Source: Lentisphaeria bacterium
GTDB lineage: Bacteria > Verrucomicrobiota > Lentisphaeria > Victivallales > UBA1829
Reading direction: 5' to 3'
Assembly: GCA_003526375.1 (NCBI GenBank)
Contig: DPDG01000066.1
Location: forward strand, 1-47,571
Length of the DNA: 47,571 nt
Position 1 is the first letter of the stretch. Every line of letters begins with the position of its first letter. Shown here piece by piece: positions 1 to 8,954 of the stretch. The translations under genes were made by a program, and so were the position numbers. The notes below the pieces were generated by a model. That model did not search any database. It was not told where the DNA came from and saw nothing but the letters and a program-made list of their open reading frames with translations.

Positions 1-46
1 TCTGCCCTTCCATGAAAAGAAAAACAACACATAAGGAAATATTATT

Positions 47-751
47 ATGAAAAAGCCGTACAGAACATCATTCACCCTGATAGAACTCCTGATCGTTATA
101 GCCATCATCGCAATCCTCGCCGCAATGCTCCTGCCGGCGCTCAATGTGGCGAAAGAAAAGGCCTACACAATCAAATGCCTTGCCAATTTGAAACAGGTCG
201 GACTTTATAAAAACATGTATTCTGATGATTACAATGATTTTTTATTACCTGACATTATCGGTAGCAATGGAGCAGGGACATGGGCAGCCTTACTATTCAA
301 TTTAGGATATGTGGCACGATCCAATAATAGTCTCAATATCACTCCAAAATCCACCATTTTTACCTGTCCTCATGCAACTGTTGAAAATACCTACGGATGG
401 TATAGCCTCGATGATTTCCGCTATTATGCAACGAATTACGCACAAAATGCTTGTGGAGTATCACAAATAAAGGATGGAGTGAAAATACTTCAGAAAAGGA
501 AAAGCCATAAGACTCCTTCCGAAGTCATCTACAATATTGAAATGAAAAAAATGTATGTTACAAACTATTATAAATACGGAGATGAATTGTATAACCATTA
601 CATGCCATGCCATGGCAAGACAAAAAATATGCTCTTCATTGATGCCCATGCAACCAATTTTCCTATTCAAAGAATTCCCTTCGGACTGACCAATGCAGCC
701 GGCAATACTATTCTTTATACCCGTTGGTGGGGGTTCATCAGCGGATACTGA
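47..751 (+). CDS. Prepilin-type N-terminal cleavage/methylation domain protein
   Basis: A 234-residue type IV pilin/pseudopilin-like protein. After a very short basic leader (residues 1-8) comes the hallmark FTLIELLIVIAIIAIL helix, with the conserved Glu at position +5 of the predicted mature protein. The residue before the Phe is Ser, not the usual Gly, so processing by a canonical prepilin peptidase is less certain. Near the C-terminus, HGKTKNMLFIDAH resembles the H-X9-DG signature of planctomycete and Lentisphaerae prepilin-like proteins, with Ala in place of Gly. The start is supported by AAGGAA at 33-38. It precedes a secreted unknown protein and a DUF4838 protein, so it probably belongs to a glycan-processing operon that may begin upstream of the window. 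The role as a pilin or secretion pseudopilin is inferred. Confidence 0.9.
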   Translation: MKKPYRTSFTLIELLIVIAIIAILAAMLLPALNVAKEKAYTIKCLANLKQVGLYKNMYSDDYNDFLLPDIIGSNGAGTWAALLFNLGYVARSNNSLNITPKSTIFTCPHATVENTYGWYSLDDFRYYATNYAQNACGVSQIKDGVKILQKRKSHKTPSEVIYNIEMKKMYVTNYYKYGDELYNHYMPCHGKTKNMLFIDAHATNFPIQRIPFGLTNAAGNTILYTRWWGFISGY

Positions 752-846
752 AAATAAAAAGAGGAACAGTGAAAAATTAACCGTCAAAAAGAAAAAGACG
801 ATGTTCTATGCAATAACAAGCTGTAAAGACAAGGAGAAGAAAGTTC

Positions 847-1614
847 ATGCAAAACAGAAACATTAAAGCATTTATCGCCATTGCCATCGTGACCCACACA
901 CTCATATCATCCGCCATAGAAGGAAAATATGAATCACCCGTCTACCATGCACAGACAACTACGAAGTGGGCGCAAGACGCCGGAATGGCTATCATAAAAA
1001 TTGGGGGACAGAATGTTATCCAAGGCAACTTCATCTTTGCTGATCCGCCTGTCGGCCGCATCCAGGAAGTACCAAGCAAACAATTTACAGAGACCCGCGA
1101 CAAGGAAGGTCGCATGGTTATCAAAATGGAGAAAACACTGGCTGGCAAGAAGGATCAAGCTTGTTACGGCAAAAGCATCCGTGAATATACCTTTGCCGAA
1201 AATGAAATCATAGCAAAGATCACGATTGAAATCACAAAAGACATCAATTTCCAGTGGCTCTATCAGGGATTCAAGGAGATGTTGAATTTGAATGCCGCGA
1301 CAGTGGGAAATGCCACAGTAGAAGGAATCAGGACCAAGGACAACGAAAAAGTAATCGGGCAGGTTGTAGTTCCGTTCGATAAGCAGAACTGGAAGATGGG
1401 AAAAGACTCCTATAAAAGCTGTAAATTCATAACAGACACTTTCATACTGGAGATTTCCGGAGCTCCTCAGACAACCATCACCCTTGCCCACTATGGTGGC
1501 AAAAATATTGAAGTGCGCATCATGCCCATATTAAAGCTGTATCAGCGGAACCTGAAGGCTGGCGACACAATCTCCTGGAACTATATCATAAAAATCGAAA
1601 ACATCGCAAACTAA
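847..1614 (+). CDS. Secreted protein of unknown function
   Basis: A 255-residue protein with a hydrophobic N-terminal segment (about residues 7-22) that reads as a signal peptide, followed by an alternating polar/hydrophobic pattern typical of a beta-rich fold. No catalytic motif is recognised. The start follows a good ribosome site, AAGGAGAAG, about 8 nt upstream. It sits 95 nt after the prepilin gene and 11 nt before the DUF4838 gene, so it is very likely co-transcribed with the latter. Because of that position, it may be an accessory protein for glycan binding or handling, but that is inference from context alone. Confidence 0.75.
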   Translation: MQNRNIKAFIAIAIVTHTLISSAIEGKYESPVYHAQTTTKWAQDAGMAIIKIGGQNVIQGNFIFADPPVGRIQEVPSKQFTETRDKEGRMVIKMEKTLAGKKDQACYGKSIREYTFAENEIIAKITIEITKDINFQWLYQGFKEMLNLNAATVGNATVEGIRTKDNEKVIGQVVVPFDKQNWKMGKDSYKSCKFITDTFILEISGAPQTTITLAHYGGKNIEVRIMPILKLYQRNLKAGDTISWNYIIKIENIAN

Positions 1615-1625
1615 GGAAAAACACC

Positions 1626-4412
1626 ATGTGGAAAAACCTCATTCTATCTGTCGTTTTGGGATTTCCATTGACTTTTCAGGCAATGGAAGAGAATCTTGCC
1701 GATCCTCAGTGGTTTACCAATCCTCTGTCCTGGTGTTCCGGTGTCAATCAATGGATCACCGGAACATCAAAAGACATATCCATTCATAACGGTATCCTGA
1801 GAATCCTTTCCGGAAAAAACGGGAACTGGGCAGCACAGAACCTGTCACTTGAGTTTTCAGTTGCAACCGCCTTCAATATCTCATTCTACTGCAAGACCGC
1901 CACAAAAGCCTCGTTCACCTGGAATTTCGCACATCAGGAAAAACGACTCTCGTCATCCGGAGCAAAACAGCTTCCTGCAACCGGTGACTGGCAGCTCGTG
2001 ACATACCGGATTCCGGCACTGGCAGAAGCTATGAGTCTGCGACTCTCTTTCCAAGTTTACGGAAACAACGCTCCGCTGGAAATCAGAGACTTAAAGATCA
2101 TTACCGTTGACCCGCCCGACGAAGGGCGCAACCCGTTCCGCATTGACGGCAAGACCTGTGAGGCAATTATTTACAGCCGGGGAGCAGATGCGGAAGCCTT
2201 TTATGACAGAAAATGTGCCAGAATTCTGCAGGCAATGATCTATCAGGCCCATGGGAATCTTATTCCAATCCGGGCAACTTCCGTTCCCGTGAAACTGAAC
2301 AGTGCCATATATATTGGAAAATCTGCGGAAGTCAATGGCTTGATTACCCGTAGCGATATCTCGAAACTAAATGATGGCGGATGTTTTTTCAGAGTCAGAA
2401 ATGGCAATGCCGGAATCGTTGGAAAGCGCCCCGGCGGGGTGCCGTTCGGTGCCTTGGAATTTCTTCGCCAATGCGGCATATTTTATCTGACGCAATCAAA
2501 ACTTATTTATCCTGATAAACTCGCCATTGACAGTATGGAAAAACTGGTCAACCCGGCGGTTGCCCTGCGAAACAATGTCGAAGTGCCATTCATGGAGCGA
2601 CTGGGTTACACGGACATGAATGAATTTGCCAATGGACGCAAATTGGGAGTATACCGCGAAGGGGTGCATTCCATCCCTAAACTCGTCCCTTACGACGAAT
2701 TCCACGGGGAGCATCCGGAATATTTCGCACTCGACAAAGAGGGGAAACGGCTCCTCCGTCTTCCCGGGCAGCGTTTTGACGTTCATTATTGTGTTTCCAA
2801 TGAAGAAGTTGCCAGGATAGCGGCGGCAAGGCTGGTTGAATTCTTCAAAAGCGAACCGAATGCAGGCGTGTTCTGCATCTACGCCGGTGACGGCGGCGGA
2901 AAAGAATGCTGTTGTCCCAACTGTTTGAAACTTGGCTCGCCGAGTACCCGCAATATCCTGTGGATGAATGCCATAAGCACTCTTTTCAGCAAAGAATTCC
3001 CGGACAAAAAGCTAATCACTCTGGCTTATGCCACAACTTCTCCACCTGCAAAAGCAGTGCCACACCACAATCTTTATGTCGCATATTGTCCTTATGACAC
3101 CAGTTGGCTCAATCATTTTATTGCACATTGCAAAGAAAATGAAGCTGGCTGGCAGGAGATGAAGGGCTGGGAAACGCTGGCTCCTGAAAATATGGCGGCT
3201 TTTTCCTATCCGGTATTCTACAGGGAACGTCTGAATACTTGGACTGTTTTTCCGCAGAACTATGAATTATGCAGATATTTTGCAGAAAAAAATTATCGAG
3301 CGGTAATGTTTTGCGGATACAGAGCCACTTATGGAGCAGGAGGATATCCGGCAAGTCACAGTTTTGCAGATATGGGAATTTACCTGCTGAACCGGGTTAT
3401 GATTGATCCCCGTATTGACATTTCCCGTGAAATTGATGTTTTCATGAAACTCTATTATGGTCCTGCCGCTCCACAAATGCGTCAGTATTTCAACCGGATG
3501 AATCAAGAAGCAGCATATCGGAAATGGGATCAAAACTGCGAACGGATTCTCCGCGGGTTCATTACCAAAGAACTTGCAGATCAGACTCTTGCCATATTTT
3601 CAGAAGCAGAGAAACAAGTCAAAGGGAATCCGGAGTATCTGGAACGGGTGGAAAGAGAAAAACTATATCTGCTGTGGCAATCTCTTACGGACAACTGCAG
3701 GGGAAATGGCAAAATCGGTCCGACAGAGTTTTCACAATATGCAGAACGGATTGGCGAATTCTGCCGAGTTGCGGCGCGATATAAAATTGCTTATATGCAG
3801 GTCAATCCCCGGCAATGGTTCTGGGAAACCGCAGTCATTAAACTTGGCAATACAATACCATGGTTCAATGATCCGCTCATTCATGCAATCATCCAGAATC
3901 CGCAAAAGGCACTCGGAGAATCAATCCCGAATGCACAGCAAAAAATGGCTTATGGATGGCTTATCCAGGCACAAGGCGCTGTCGGCGGCGAAAACGCTCA
4001 AAGTACATGGAAGAGAAAAAAAACGAAACATGTGAAGATTCTGCGCCGTCCTTCCTCCGGTCTTGGCCAGGTTCAGTTATCAGTAAGACTCGCGCAGGCA
4101 TTGACCGACAAAGCTATTCTTGCCGTGGAGGGTATCGACAATGAAAAAACAGATCCAGCTTTCATGCGGCTTATCATCAATGGAAAAACCATTCACGATG
4201 GACCGGTTCCTTGGGGAAAAAATGTCTGGACGGAAGAAAAATTTGAAATTCCTCCCGGACTTCTGGTGAAAGGCGACAACACAATCACTATTCTGAATAC
4301 GACAGCCGATAAAGAAAAAGACGGTGTCGGCGGCATTAATTATCAAGCAAAACGCAACTATTACTGGGGCTGGTTTATGATTTCTGACACAAAAATATAC
4401 TTGCATCCTTAA
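1626..4412 (+). CDS. Secreted DUF4838-domain glycosidase-like protein
   Basis: A 928-residue exported protein. Residues 1-19 are a signal peptide. Residues about 25-160 look like a beta-sandwich carbohydrate-binding module. Residues about 170-300 resemble the N-terminal domain found in front of GH67-type enzymes. Residues about 330-600 match the DUF4838 family, which is related to alpha-glucuronidase-type TIM barrels; the GDGGG segment followed by CCCPNC (421-433) is characteristic. The C-terminal 200 residues look beta-rich. The likely role is hydrolysis or recognition of polysaccharide outside the cytoplasm, with the substrate unknown. The start is supported by TAAGGAAAAA upstream. A strong hairpin follows the stop codon, so this is probably the last gene of the operon. 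Confidence 0.87.
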   Translation: MWKNLILSVVLGFPLTFQAMEENLADPQWFTNPLSWCSGVNQWITGTSKDISIHNGILRILSGKNGNWAAQNLSLEFSVATAFNISFYCKTATKASFTWNFAHQEKRLSSSGAKQLPATGDWQLVTYRIPALAEAMSLRLSFQVYGNNAPLEIRDLKIITVDPPDEGRNPFRIDGKTCEAIIYSRGADAEAFYDRKCARILQAMIYQAHGNLIPIRATSVPVKLNSAIYIGKSAEVNGLITRSDISKLNDGGCFFRVRNGNAGIVGKRPGGVPFGALEFLRQCGIFYLTQSKLIYPDKLAIDSMEKLVNPAVALRNNVEVPFMERLGYTDMNEFANGRKLGVYREGVHSIPKLVPYDEFHGEHPEYFALDKEGKRLLRLPGQRFDVHYCVSNEEVARIAAARLVEFFKSEPNAGVFCIYAGDGGGKECCCPNCLKLGSPSTRNILWMNAISTLFSKEFPDKKLITLAYATTSPPAKAVPHHNLYVAYCPYDTSWLNHFIAHCKENEAGWQEMKGWETLAPENMAAFSYPVFYRERLNTWTVFPQNYELCRYFAEKNYRAVMFCGYRATYGAGGYPASHSFADMGIYLLNRVMIDPRIDISREIDVFMKLYYGPAAPQMRQYFNRMNQEAAYRKWDQNCERILRGFITKELADQTLAIFSEAEKQVKGNPEYLERVEREKLYLLWQSLTDNCRGNGKIGPTEFSQYAERIGEFCRVAARYKIAYMQVNPRQWFWETAVIKLGNTIPWFNDPLIHAIIQNPQKALGESIPNAQQKMAYGWLIQAQGAVGGENAQSTWKRKKTKHVKILRRPSSGLGQVQLSVRLAQALTDKAILAVEGIDNEKTDPAFMRLIINGKTIHDGPVPWGKNVWTEEKFEIPPGLLVKGDNTITILNTTADKEKDGVGGINYQAKRNYYWGWFMISDTKIYLHP

Positions 4413-4420
4413 TCGTTTCA

Positions 4421-4483
4421 CCGGACAAGCAAAATGCGGACAGTCTTCCTCTGGAAAACTGCCCGCATTTCCATTTGCTCCGG
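4421..4483. terminator. Bidirectional hairpin between convergent genes
   Basis: Arms 4432-4444 and 4458-4470 pair over 13 bases with one mismatch, and an outer CCGGA/TCCGG pair extends the stem. It lies exactly between the DUF4838 gene stop and the convergent azoreductase stop. No long T-run follows on either strand, so its efficiency as an intrinsic terminator is uncertain. Confidence 0.6.
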
Positions 4484-4486
4484 AAA

Positions 4487-5101
4487 TCAGAACCGCCCGG
4501 CAATGGCATCCAGCCGGGCATGAGCCTCCGCTTGCAGTTTCTCGTGATCACCTTCGGCATTGCAGCCCTCCAATGTGACCTCAAAATAGTTCAAGTCAAC
4601 CAGATCCGACCAATATTTCAGGTAGGGGCGCAGATGATCGCGCCAGAGCTCCTTTTCCGGATAGAATGACCCTGTCGCGCAACAGAACAATGCGGACTTC
4701 CCTTTGCACAACCCGAAGTATCCCTTTTCATCCGCGCCGAAGAGCCAGCCGGGCTGCGTAATGAGATCAATATACTGCTTGAAATGATACGGCAAACCGA
4801 AATTCCACATCGGTACGCTGAATACATATTTATCCGCAGCAGCAAAACGCTTGAACTCATCCTGAGCGGCAATCCATTGAGCCGTCTCGTCCAGAGTCAT
4901 GGGAACATTCCGCAGGCTCTTGAACTTTGCGGTCGCTCCAGGTTCCGTGAACTGTGCCAGCTCCCCTTTTGCAATGTCATACTGATCCAGTGTATAATCA
5001 GGATTTTCCTTCAGAAACTTCCCGATAAAATATTCCGCCAGTTTGCGGGAGTGGGAACGCTGGATTCTCGGTGATGCGGCGATGTGCATTAAAGTTTTCA
5101 T
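4487..5101 (-). CDS. azoR: FMN-dependent NADH-azoreductase
   Basis: A 204-residue flavodoxin-fold quinone/azo reductase of the AzoR family, of normal family length. The N-terminus reads HIAASPRIQRSHSRKLAEYF, which is the FMN phosphate-binding loop region (usually SPR..S.S). The central segment VPMWNFGLPYHFKQYID at about 95-112 is the signature FMN and dimer contact region, followed by PGWLF. It is expected to act as a cytosolic dimer reducing quinones or azo compounds with NADH. The start has a strong purine-rich ribosome site, AAGGGGGG. It is a single-gene unit between a convergent neighbour and a 347-nt intergenic region. Confidence 0.92.
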   Translation of the reverse strand: MKTLMHIAASPRIQRSHSRKLAEYFIGKFLKENPDYTLDQYDIAKGELAQFTEPGATAKFKSLRNVPMTLDETAQWIAAQDEFKRFAAADKYVFSVPMWNFGLPYHFKQYIDLITQPGWLFGADEKGYFGLCKGKSALFCCATGSFYPEKELWRDHLRPYLKYWSDLVDLNYFEVTLEGCNAEGDHEKLQAEAHARLDAIAGRF

Positions 5102-5448
5102 TTTTACCCCCCTTGTTTGATGAAAATTAAAACTTGCAACTAAGGCTTAATATAGACTTCGCATCGCAAAAGACAAAGAGAAAAAAGCAGAAAAGTCATT
5201 TTTTCTGAGAATATCTACGGGCGGAGATTTCGCACGCCGTGCGATCAGCGATTCACCGCTGGACCACGACAAGAGCAGAACCCTTGATTTGAGAAGAATG
5301 CTCACGTATTTTTCCATCTCAGAATCACCCCCGCAGGTCAGGGGATGGAACTCCCTGAGAATAAAATTTTTGCTTCAGAGCGGGCATAAACGAGCCGGAC
5401 GCAAAAACTGACAATCTGGACTCGATGGGTATTACCCCCTCGAAAGAG
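5102..5448. other. 347-nt intergenic region with palindromes, no gene seen
   Basis: No convincing coding sequence is seen; a 48-codon minus-strand frame starting at 5321 lacks a clear ribosome site. The right part must hold the 3' end signals of the U32 gene, and the left part the azoR promoter. At 5227-5261 there are two adjacent small palindromes, CGCAC-GCC-GTGCG (5231-5243) and CAGCG/CGCTG (5246-5261), flanked by ATTTCG and ATCAGC. The same flanks occur in inverse orientation in the array at the right edge of the window. Confidence 0.5.
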
Positions 5449-6696
5449 TCAATCATCTTCTTTGCGCAGAACCAACAGATAAAACTGATCGTTTTTTCTC
5501 ACGACGGAATCAAACGAAAATGTGATTTCAGAGCCTTTACCGGCAGATTCGGCAGGAACGTCATCGGTCCGCAGAGACGTGATCACTCCTTCGACAGCTC
5601 CGGTTGTCGGTCCCGTGACCAGAAAACGGTCGCCGACTCTGACACCCTCCGAAGTCAGGCGGACTTCCGCAACCTTTGACTTCGGATAATAGTGAAGCAC
5701 CAGCCCCGCAAACACTTTCACAAGAGTCGCCTTGTTTTCGGAAGACGCAGTCCACTCCCCGACCTTTTCTCCCAGATAATAGCCGCCGTGCCAGAAGCCT
5801 CGGTTGAACACTTCATGCAGACGCTTCTTCCACAGCTCAAGCTGTCCCGCTTCGGGAACGATCCCGTTTTTCCAGGCATCGACGGCTTCCCGGTACACCT
5901 GCGTCACTGCGGCGACATAATCGGCGGAACGCCCCCTGCCCTCAATCTTCAGGACAGACACGCCCGCATCCAGAATGCGCGGCAGAATGTCAATGGTGCA
6001 GAGATCATTCGGCGACATCACATAATGATTGTCAATCGCCAGCTCCTGCCCGTTGACGGAATCACGCACCGTATAGGAACGGCGGCAAGGCTGATAGCAG
6101 TCCCCGCGATTTGCGGAGGAATTGAAAACGGCGAGGCTCATGTAGCATTTTCCGGAGACCGCCACGCACAGAGCGCCATGTACAAACACTTCAATTCTGA
6201 CGAGCTCCCCAGAGGGTCCTGTAATCTTCTCCCGCCGGATGCCGTCGCAGATTTTCCTGATCTGCGAAAGCCTGAGCTCGCGCGCAAGCACCATCACATC
6301 CGCGAACTGAGCGTAGAAGCGGACCGCCTCCAGATTGCCGATATTCGCCTGAACGGAAAGATGAATGCCGAGTCCATGTTCTTGCGCAATCATCAGAACG
6401 GCGGTATCTGCGGCAATCACGGCGTCAATCCCCGCCTCTTTCGCCGCTTTGCAGAGGCTCCGCACGGAATCAAGCTCCTCATCGAACACGACCGTATTGA
6501 TCGTCAGCCATGCCTGAACGCCGCGTTCATGGCACATCCCGGCAATCAGCGGCAAGTCCTCCTCCCTGAAATTCACGGTCGCACGCGACCGCATATTCAG
6601 CGAGCCGACGCCGAAATAAACGGCATCCGCCCCGTGATTCAGGGCGGCGCTCAACGATTCAAAATTCCCGGCGGGAGCCAACAGCAATGGAGTCAT
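5449..6696 (-). CDS. Peptidase U32 family protein (tRNA/rRNA hydroxylation type)
   Basis: A 415-residue protein that carries the complete U32 signature at residues 169-187 (EVFVHGALCVAVSGKCYMS) and an N-terminal LLAPAGNFESLSAALNHGAD segment typical of the family. Cys177, Cys184, Cys200 and Cys204 form the conserved cysteine cluster. Characterised relatives (TrhP/RlhA) hydroxylate tRNA or rRNA, and other relatives are called collagenase-like peptidases, so the exact activity here is open. The C-terminal 80 residues form a beta-barrel-like extension. It appears to be a separate transcription unit, 74 nt downstream of the AAC(3)-like gene on the same strand. Confidence 0.9.
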   Translation of the reverse strand: MTPLLLAPAGNFESLSAALNHGADAVYFGVGSLNMRSRATVNFREEDLPLIAGMCHERGVQAWLTINTVVFDEELDSVRSLCKAAKEAGIDAVIAADTAVLMIAQEHGLGIHLSVQANIGNLEAVRFYAQFADVMVLARELRLSQIRKICDGIRREKITGPSGELVRIEVFVHGALCVAVSGKCYMSLAVFNSSANRGDCYQPCRRSYTVRDSVNGQELAIDNHYVMSPNDLCTIDILPRILDAGVSVLKIEGRGRSADYVAAVTQVYREAVDAWKNGIVPEAGQLELWKKRLHEVFNRGFWHGGYYLGEKVGEWTASSENKATLVKVFAGLVLHYYPKSKVAEVRLTSEGVRVGDRFLVTGPTTGAVEGVITSLRTDDVPAESAGKGSEITFSFDSVVRKNDQFYLLVLRKEDD

Positions 6697-6770
6697 ACGT
6701 TTTTCCTTTTCCTGATCCCGTAATTTAACTTCTTACCGGACATTATGCAACCGGGAAAAGGCACGTTCCC

Positions 6771-8207
6771 TTACATTGCCGCAAGCAGATTGCGGAAATC
6801 GTTCACGGCATCTTCAAGAGAATCCGGATAAGGCATCCCGCCGCCGAGACAGAAAAAGCCGTTGAAATTATGGCAGCGCAGAATCGATATCAGCTCTTTG
6901 ATCTCGCCGTTGCCGAACGCAAGAGAGGTCGCTTCGCCGTCCCATTTGCAGTCGATCAGGTCAAGCTGGTTCATGAATTTGATGAAATGCCCTGTGCGGT
7001 AGGATTGCAGGAACGGCATCTCGCCCGCCAGAACGAAATTCGCATTATTGAATGTCAGATCACAGTCAAACTTTTTGGCATAGGCAATCATCTGCTCTTT
7101 TGCGGAAAGTGAAGTCTGGCAGAGATTGACGAAACTGACCTCAATCTGTTTTTTCACCAGCGCTTTCGCCGCCTTTTCCGAATTCGCCAGCGGCAGGATC
7201 ACACGCCGGATGCCGCATTCCGTGACAAGCTCCGGAAGTTTCGCCGGATCATCAGGAACGGCAGGCACGCGCAATGCAGACACCTGAATTCCCGCCTCGT
7301 TCAAATCTTCAACCGCGCGCTTCAAAGTTTTTACGGGAGCCAGCGCACATGCCTTCCCCTGCAGATAATCCAGCTCAATGAGGGAAATCCCGGCACGTTT
7401 CAGGTTTTCGACCATCTCAGGCACGTAGCGTCCGGCAAGGCGGGAGGAAGCAGTCAGTCTGAAAGATTCCTTTTCCATATCCGCGGCAAAAATCGCGGCA
7501 CGCTGGCGGACGCAGTCCGCGCAGGACGGGTTTTCGCAAAGGGCGAAGGCGGGATCGCCGGAACCGAGCGCAAGCAGAGTCTCGAACATCAGATCGGATT
7601 TGATCAGGCGCACCTGAGCGTTTCCGATTCTCATGATCTTCATTGCGCCGGACTCTTCCAGAATATGATCCAGCCCGATGAAATCGCGGTGCGGACCGGG
7701 ATAATAATTCCATGTCTTTGTAACCTCCCTGCCGTCGGGAGTCTTGAACGTGCGTGTCACGGGAGAGAGATACGGAAGCTCCAGAAGCGCCTCCACGGAA
7801 TGCAATGAAGTATTGCGGTCCTGGTCCACGCCCAGAAGACAGATGTAACCGCCCTTTTCCGCCAGCCGCGTAAAAGGCGTGTCTTTGCCATGCGCGGTGT
7901 CGGCTTTCCAATGATCCGCGCAAAGTGCTTTCGCGTCCGCGCCGACAGCGGCAACCGTCCCCACAGGACAATCACTGAATATGGCGTCCCTGCGTTTTTT
8001 CAACGTCTCCGGAATGACACCGAGAGCGCCGAATGCGGGAACGAGAAGCGTTCCGCGTTTTCCGATCACATCCAGAAACGCCTTGATGACGGCATCCGCG
8101 CCCCCCTCGACATAACCGAGGCTGATCAGGGAACTGTGAAGCAGGACAATATCTCCTCTGCCCAGTCCGAGGGAACGAAGCGCTTTTACGATTTCAACAG
8201 ATTCCAT
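6771..8207 (-). CDS. AAC(3)-like N-acetyltransferase fused to TIM-barrel isomerase-like domain
   Basis: A 478-residue two-domain protein. Residues 1-245 follow the aminoglycoside 3-N-acetyltransferase fold family: DIVLLHSSLISLGYVEGGAD (19-38), GTLLVPAF, and the catalytic-type GVDQDRNTSLHSVE (126-139, His136). A small Cys cluster (C224, C229, C232) ends this part. Residues about 249-478 resemble xylose isomerase/endonuclease IV-like TIM barrels, with repeated strand-helix units. AAC(3)-fold proteins of environmental bacteria commonly act on amino sugars or antibiotic-like nucleotides rather than clinical drugs, so resistance should not be assumed. AAGGAG precedes the start. The gene lies 24 nt after the cyclase gene, which suggests one transcript and a shared pathway. 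Confidence 0.8.
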   Translation of the reverse strand: MESVEIVKALRSLGLGRGDIVLLHSSLISLGYVEGGADAVIKAFLDVIGKRGTLLVPAFGALGVIPETLKKRRDAIFSDCPVGTVAAVGADAKALCADHWKADTAHGKDTPFTRLAEKGGYICLLGVDQDRNTSLHSVEALLELPYLSPVTRTFKTPDGREVTKTWNYYPGPHRDFIGLDHILEESGAMKIMRIGNAQVRLIKSDLMFETLLALGSGDPAFALCENPSCADCVRQRAAIFAADMEKESFRLTASSRLAGRYVPEMVENLKRAGISLIELDYLQGKACALAPVKTLKRAVEDLNEAGIQVSALRVPAVPDDPAKLPELVTECGIRRVILPLANSEKAAKALVKKQIEVSFVNLCQTSLSAKEQMIAYAKKFDCDLTFNNANFVLAGEMPFLQSYRTGHFIKFMNQLDLIDCKWDGEATSLAFGNGEIKELISILRCHNFNGFFCLGGGMPYPDSLEDAVNDFRNLLAAM

Positions 8208-8231
8208 AACAACTCCTTATCTTAACTTTTA

Positions 8232-8852
8232 TCAGAATTCGGCAATCAGACGGCAGGGCAACTGAGTCACGCCCTGCAACGGCAGGAACAGGCAGGTGAT
8301 CTTCGCTTCTCTCGCCGTGACTGCCGCAAGATTCGCCGGACAGCATATCGCAGTAATGCCCGCCCGGAACAGTTTCAGGAAAACGCCGTGCAGCGCCTGG
8401 CTCTCATAAATATCCGAAATCAGATATCGCACACCGGAGGCAATGATCCAATCCAACGCGCTGTGGTCCAGATACACGATGCGTTTCGGCAGTTCCGTTT
8501 CATCGCGCGCTCCCAGCCCGTTGATCACCAGAACAGGAGTCCGCGGGACACCTCCGAATGCATGTTCGAGCTCTGCGCCGGAAACCGGTCCCCGATCACG
8601 GTCGAGATGAATCACCGAAGCGGGAACGCGGTAGAGCTCCTCATGTGGAAAATTGTGGGCATAAAGCCCGTTGTCCGTCTCTTTGATATGACCGGGAAAA
8701 TCAATGTAGGTCCCGTGCATGGAACTTGTGGTCAAACTGTAAATCACACCCGTATAGCGTGTGCTCTCCGATTCAAGCGGAACCTCGGACAGGACAGCTT
8801 TGTATTCAAGCTCCGCCTCATCTGCTCTTCTGGTCAGGTCTATTGTCGGCAT
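8232..8852 (-). CDS. Cyclase-family metal-dependent hydrolase
   Basis: A 206-residue protein of the cyclase/kynurenine-formamidase superfamily. The metal-binding motif HGTYIDFPGH (46-55) matches the family pattern HxGTHxDxPxH, with Tyr at one of the usual His positions. Residues NGLGARDE and the late HGVFLKLFRAGI segment also fit the fold. Family members hydrolyse amides or lactones in a metal-dependent way; the substrate here is unknown. It is probably the first gene of a two-gene unit with the AAC(3)-like fusion, driven by the promoter at 8883-8910. GAGGAT is the likely ribosome site. Confidence 0.8.
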   Translation of the reverse strand: MPTIDLTRRADEAELEYKAVLSEVPLESESTRYTGVIYSLTTSSMHGTYIDFPGHIKETDNGLYAHNFPHEELYRVPASVIHLDRDRGPVSGAELEHAFGGVPRTPVLVINGLGARDETELPKRIVYLDHSALDWIIASGVRYLISDIYESQALHGVFLKLFRAGITAICCPANLAAVTAREAKITCLFLPLQGVTQLPCRLIAEF

Positions 8853-8882
8853 AATCGATCCTCATATTTGATGAAACACATC

Positions 8883-8910
8883 AATATAAACCGTTTTCCG
8901 CCACAGACAA
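8883..8910 (-). promoter_or_regulatory. Sigma70-type promoter for the cyclase/AAC(3) unit
   Basis: Read on the minus strand, TTGTCT and TATATT are separated by 16 nt, upstream of the cyclase start. The spacing and both boxes fit a sigma70 promoter. This is prediction by eye. Confidence 0.5.
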
Positions 8911-8954
8911 TAGCCTCAGAAAAAAATCTGGGAGTTTTATAATACGGTACAGTA

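Noticed and set aside
5200..5330. A 48-codon minus-strand frame in the azoR/U32 gap
   Set aside because: No ribosome site is seen, the composition is odd, and the palindromes run through it.
6771..8207. Aminoglycoside resistance gene
   Set aside because: The AAC(3) fold is clear, but it is fused to a TIM barrel and sits with a cyclase-family hydrolase; no evidence links it to drug resistance.
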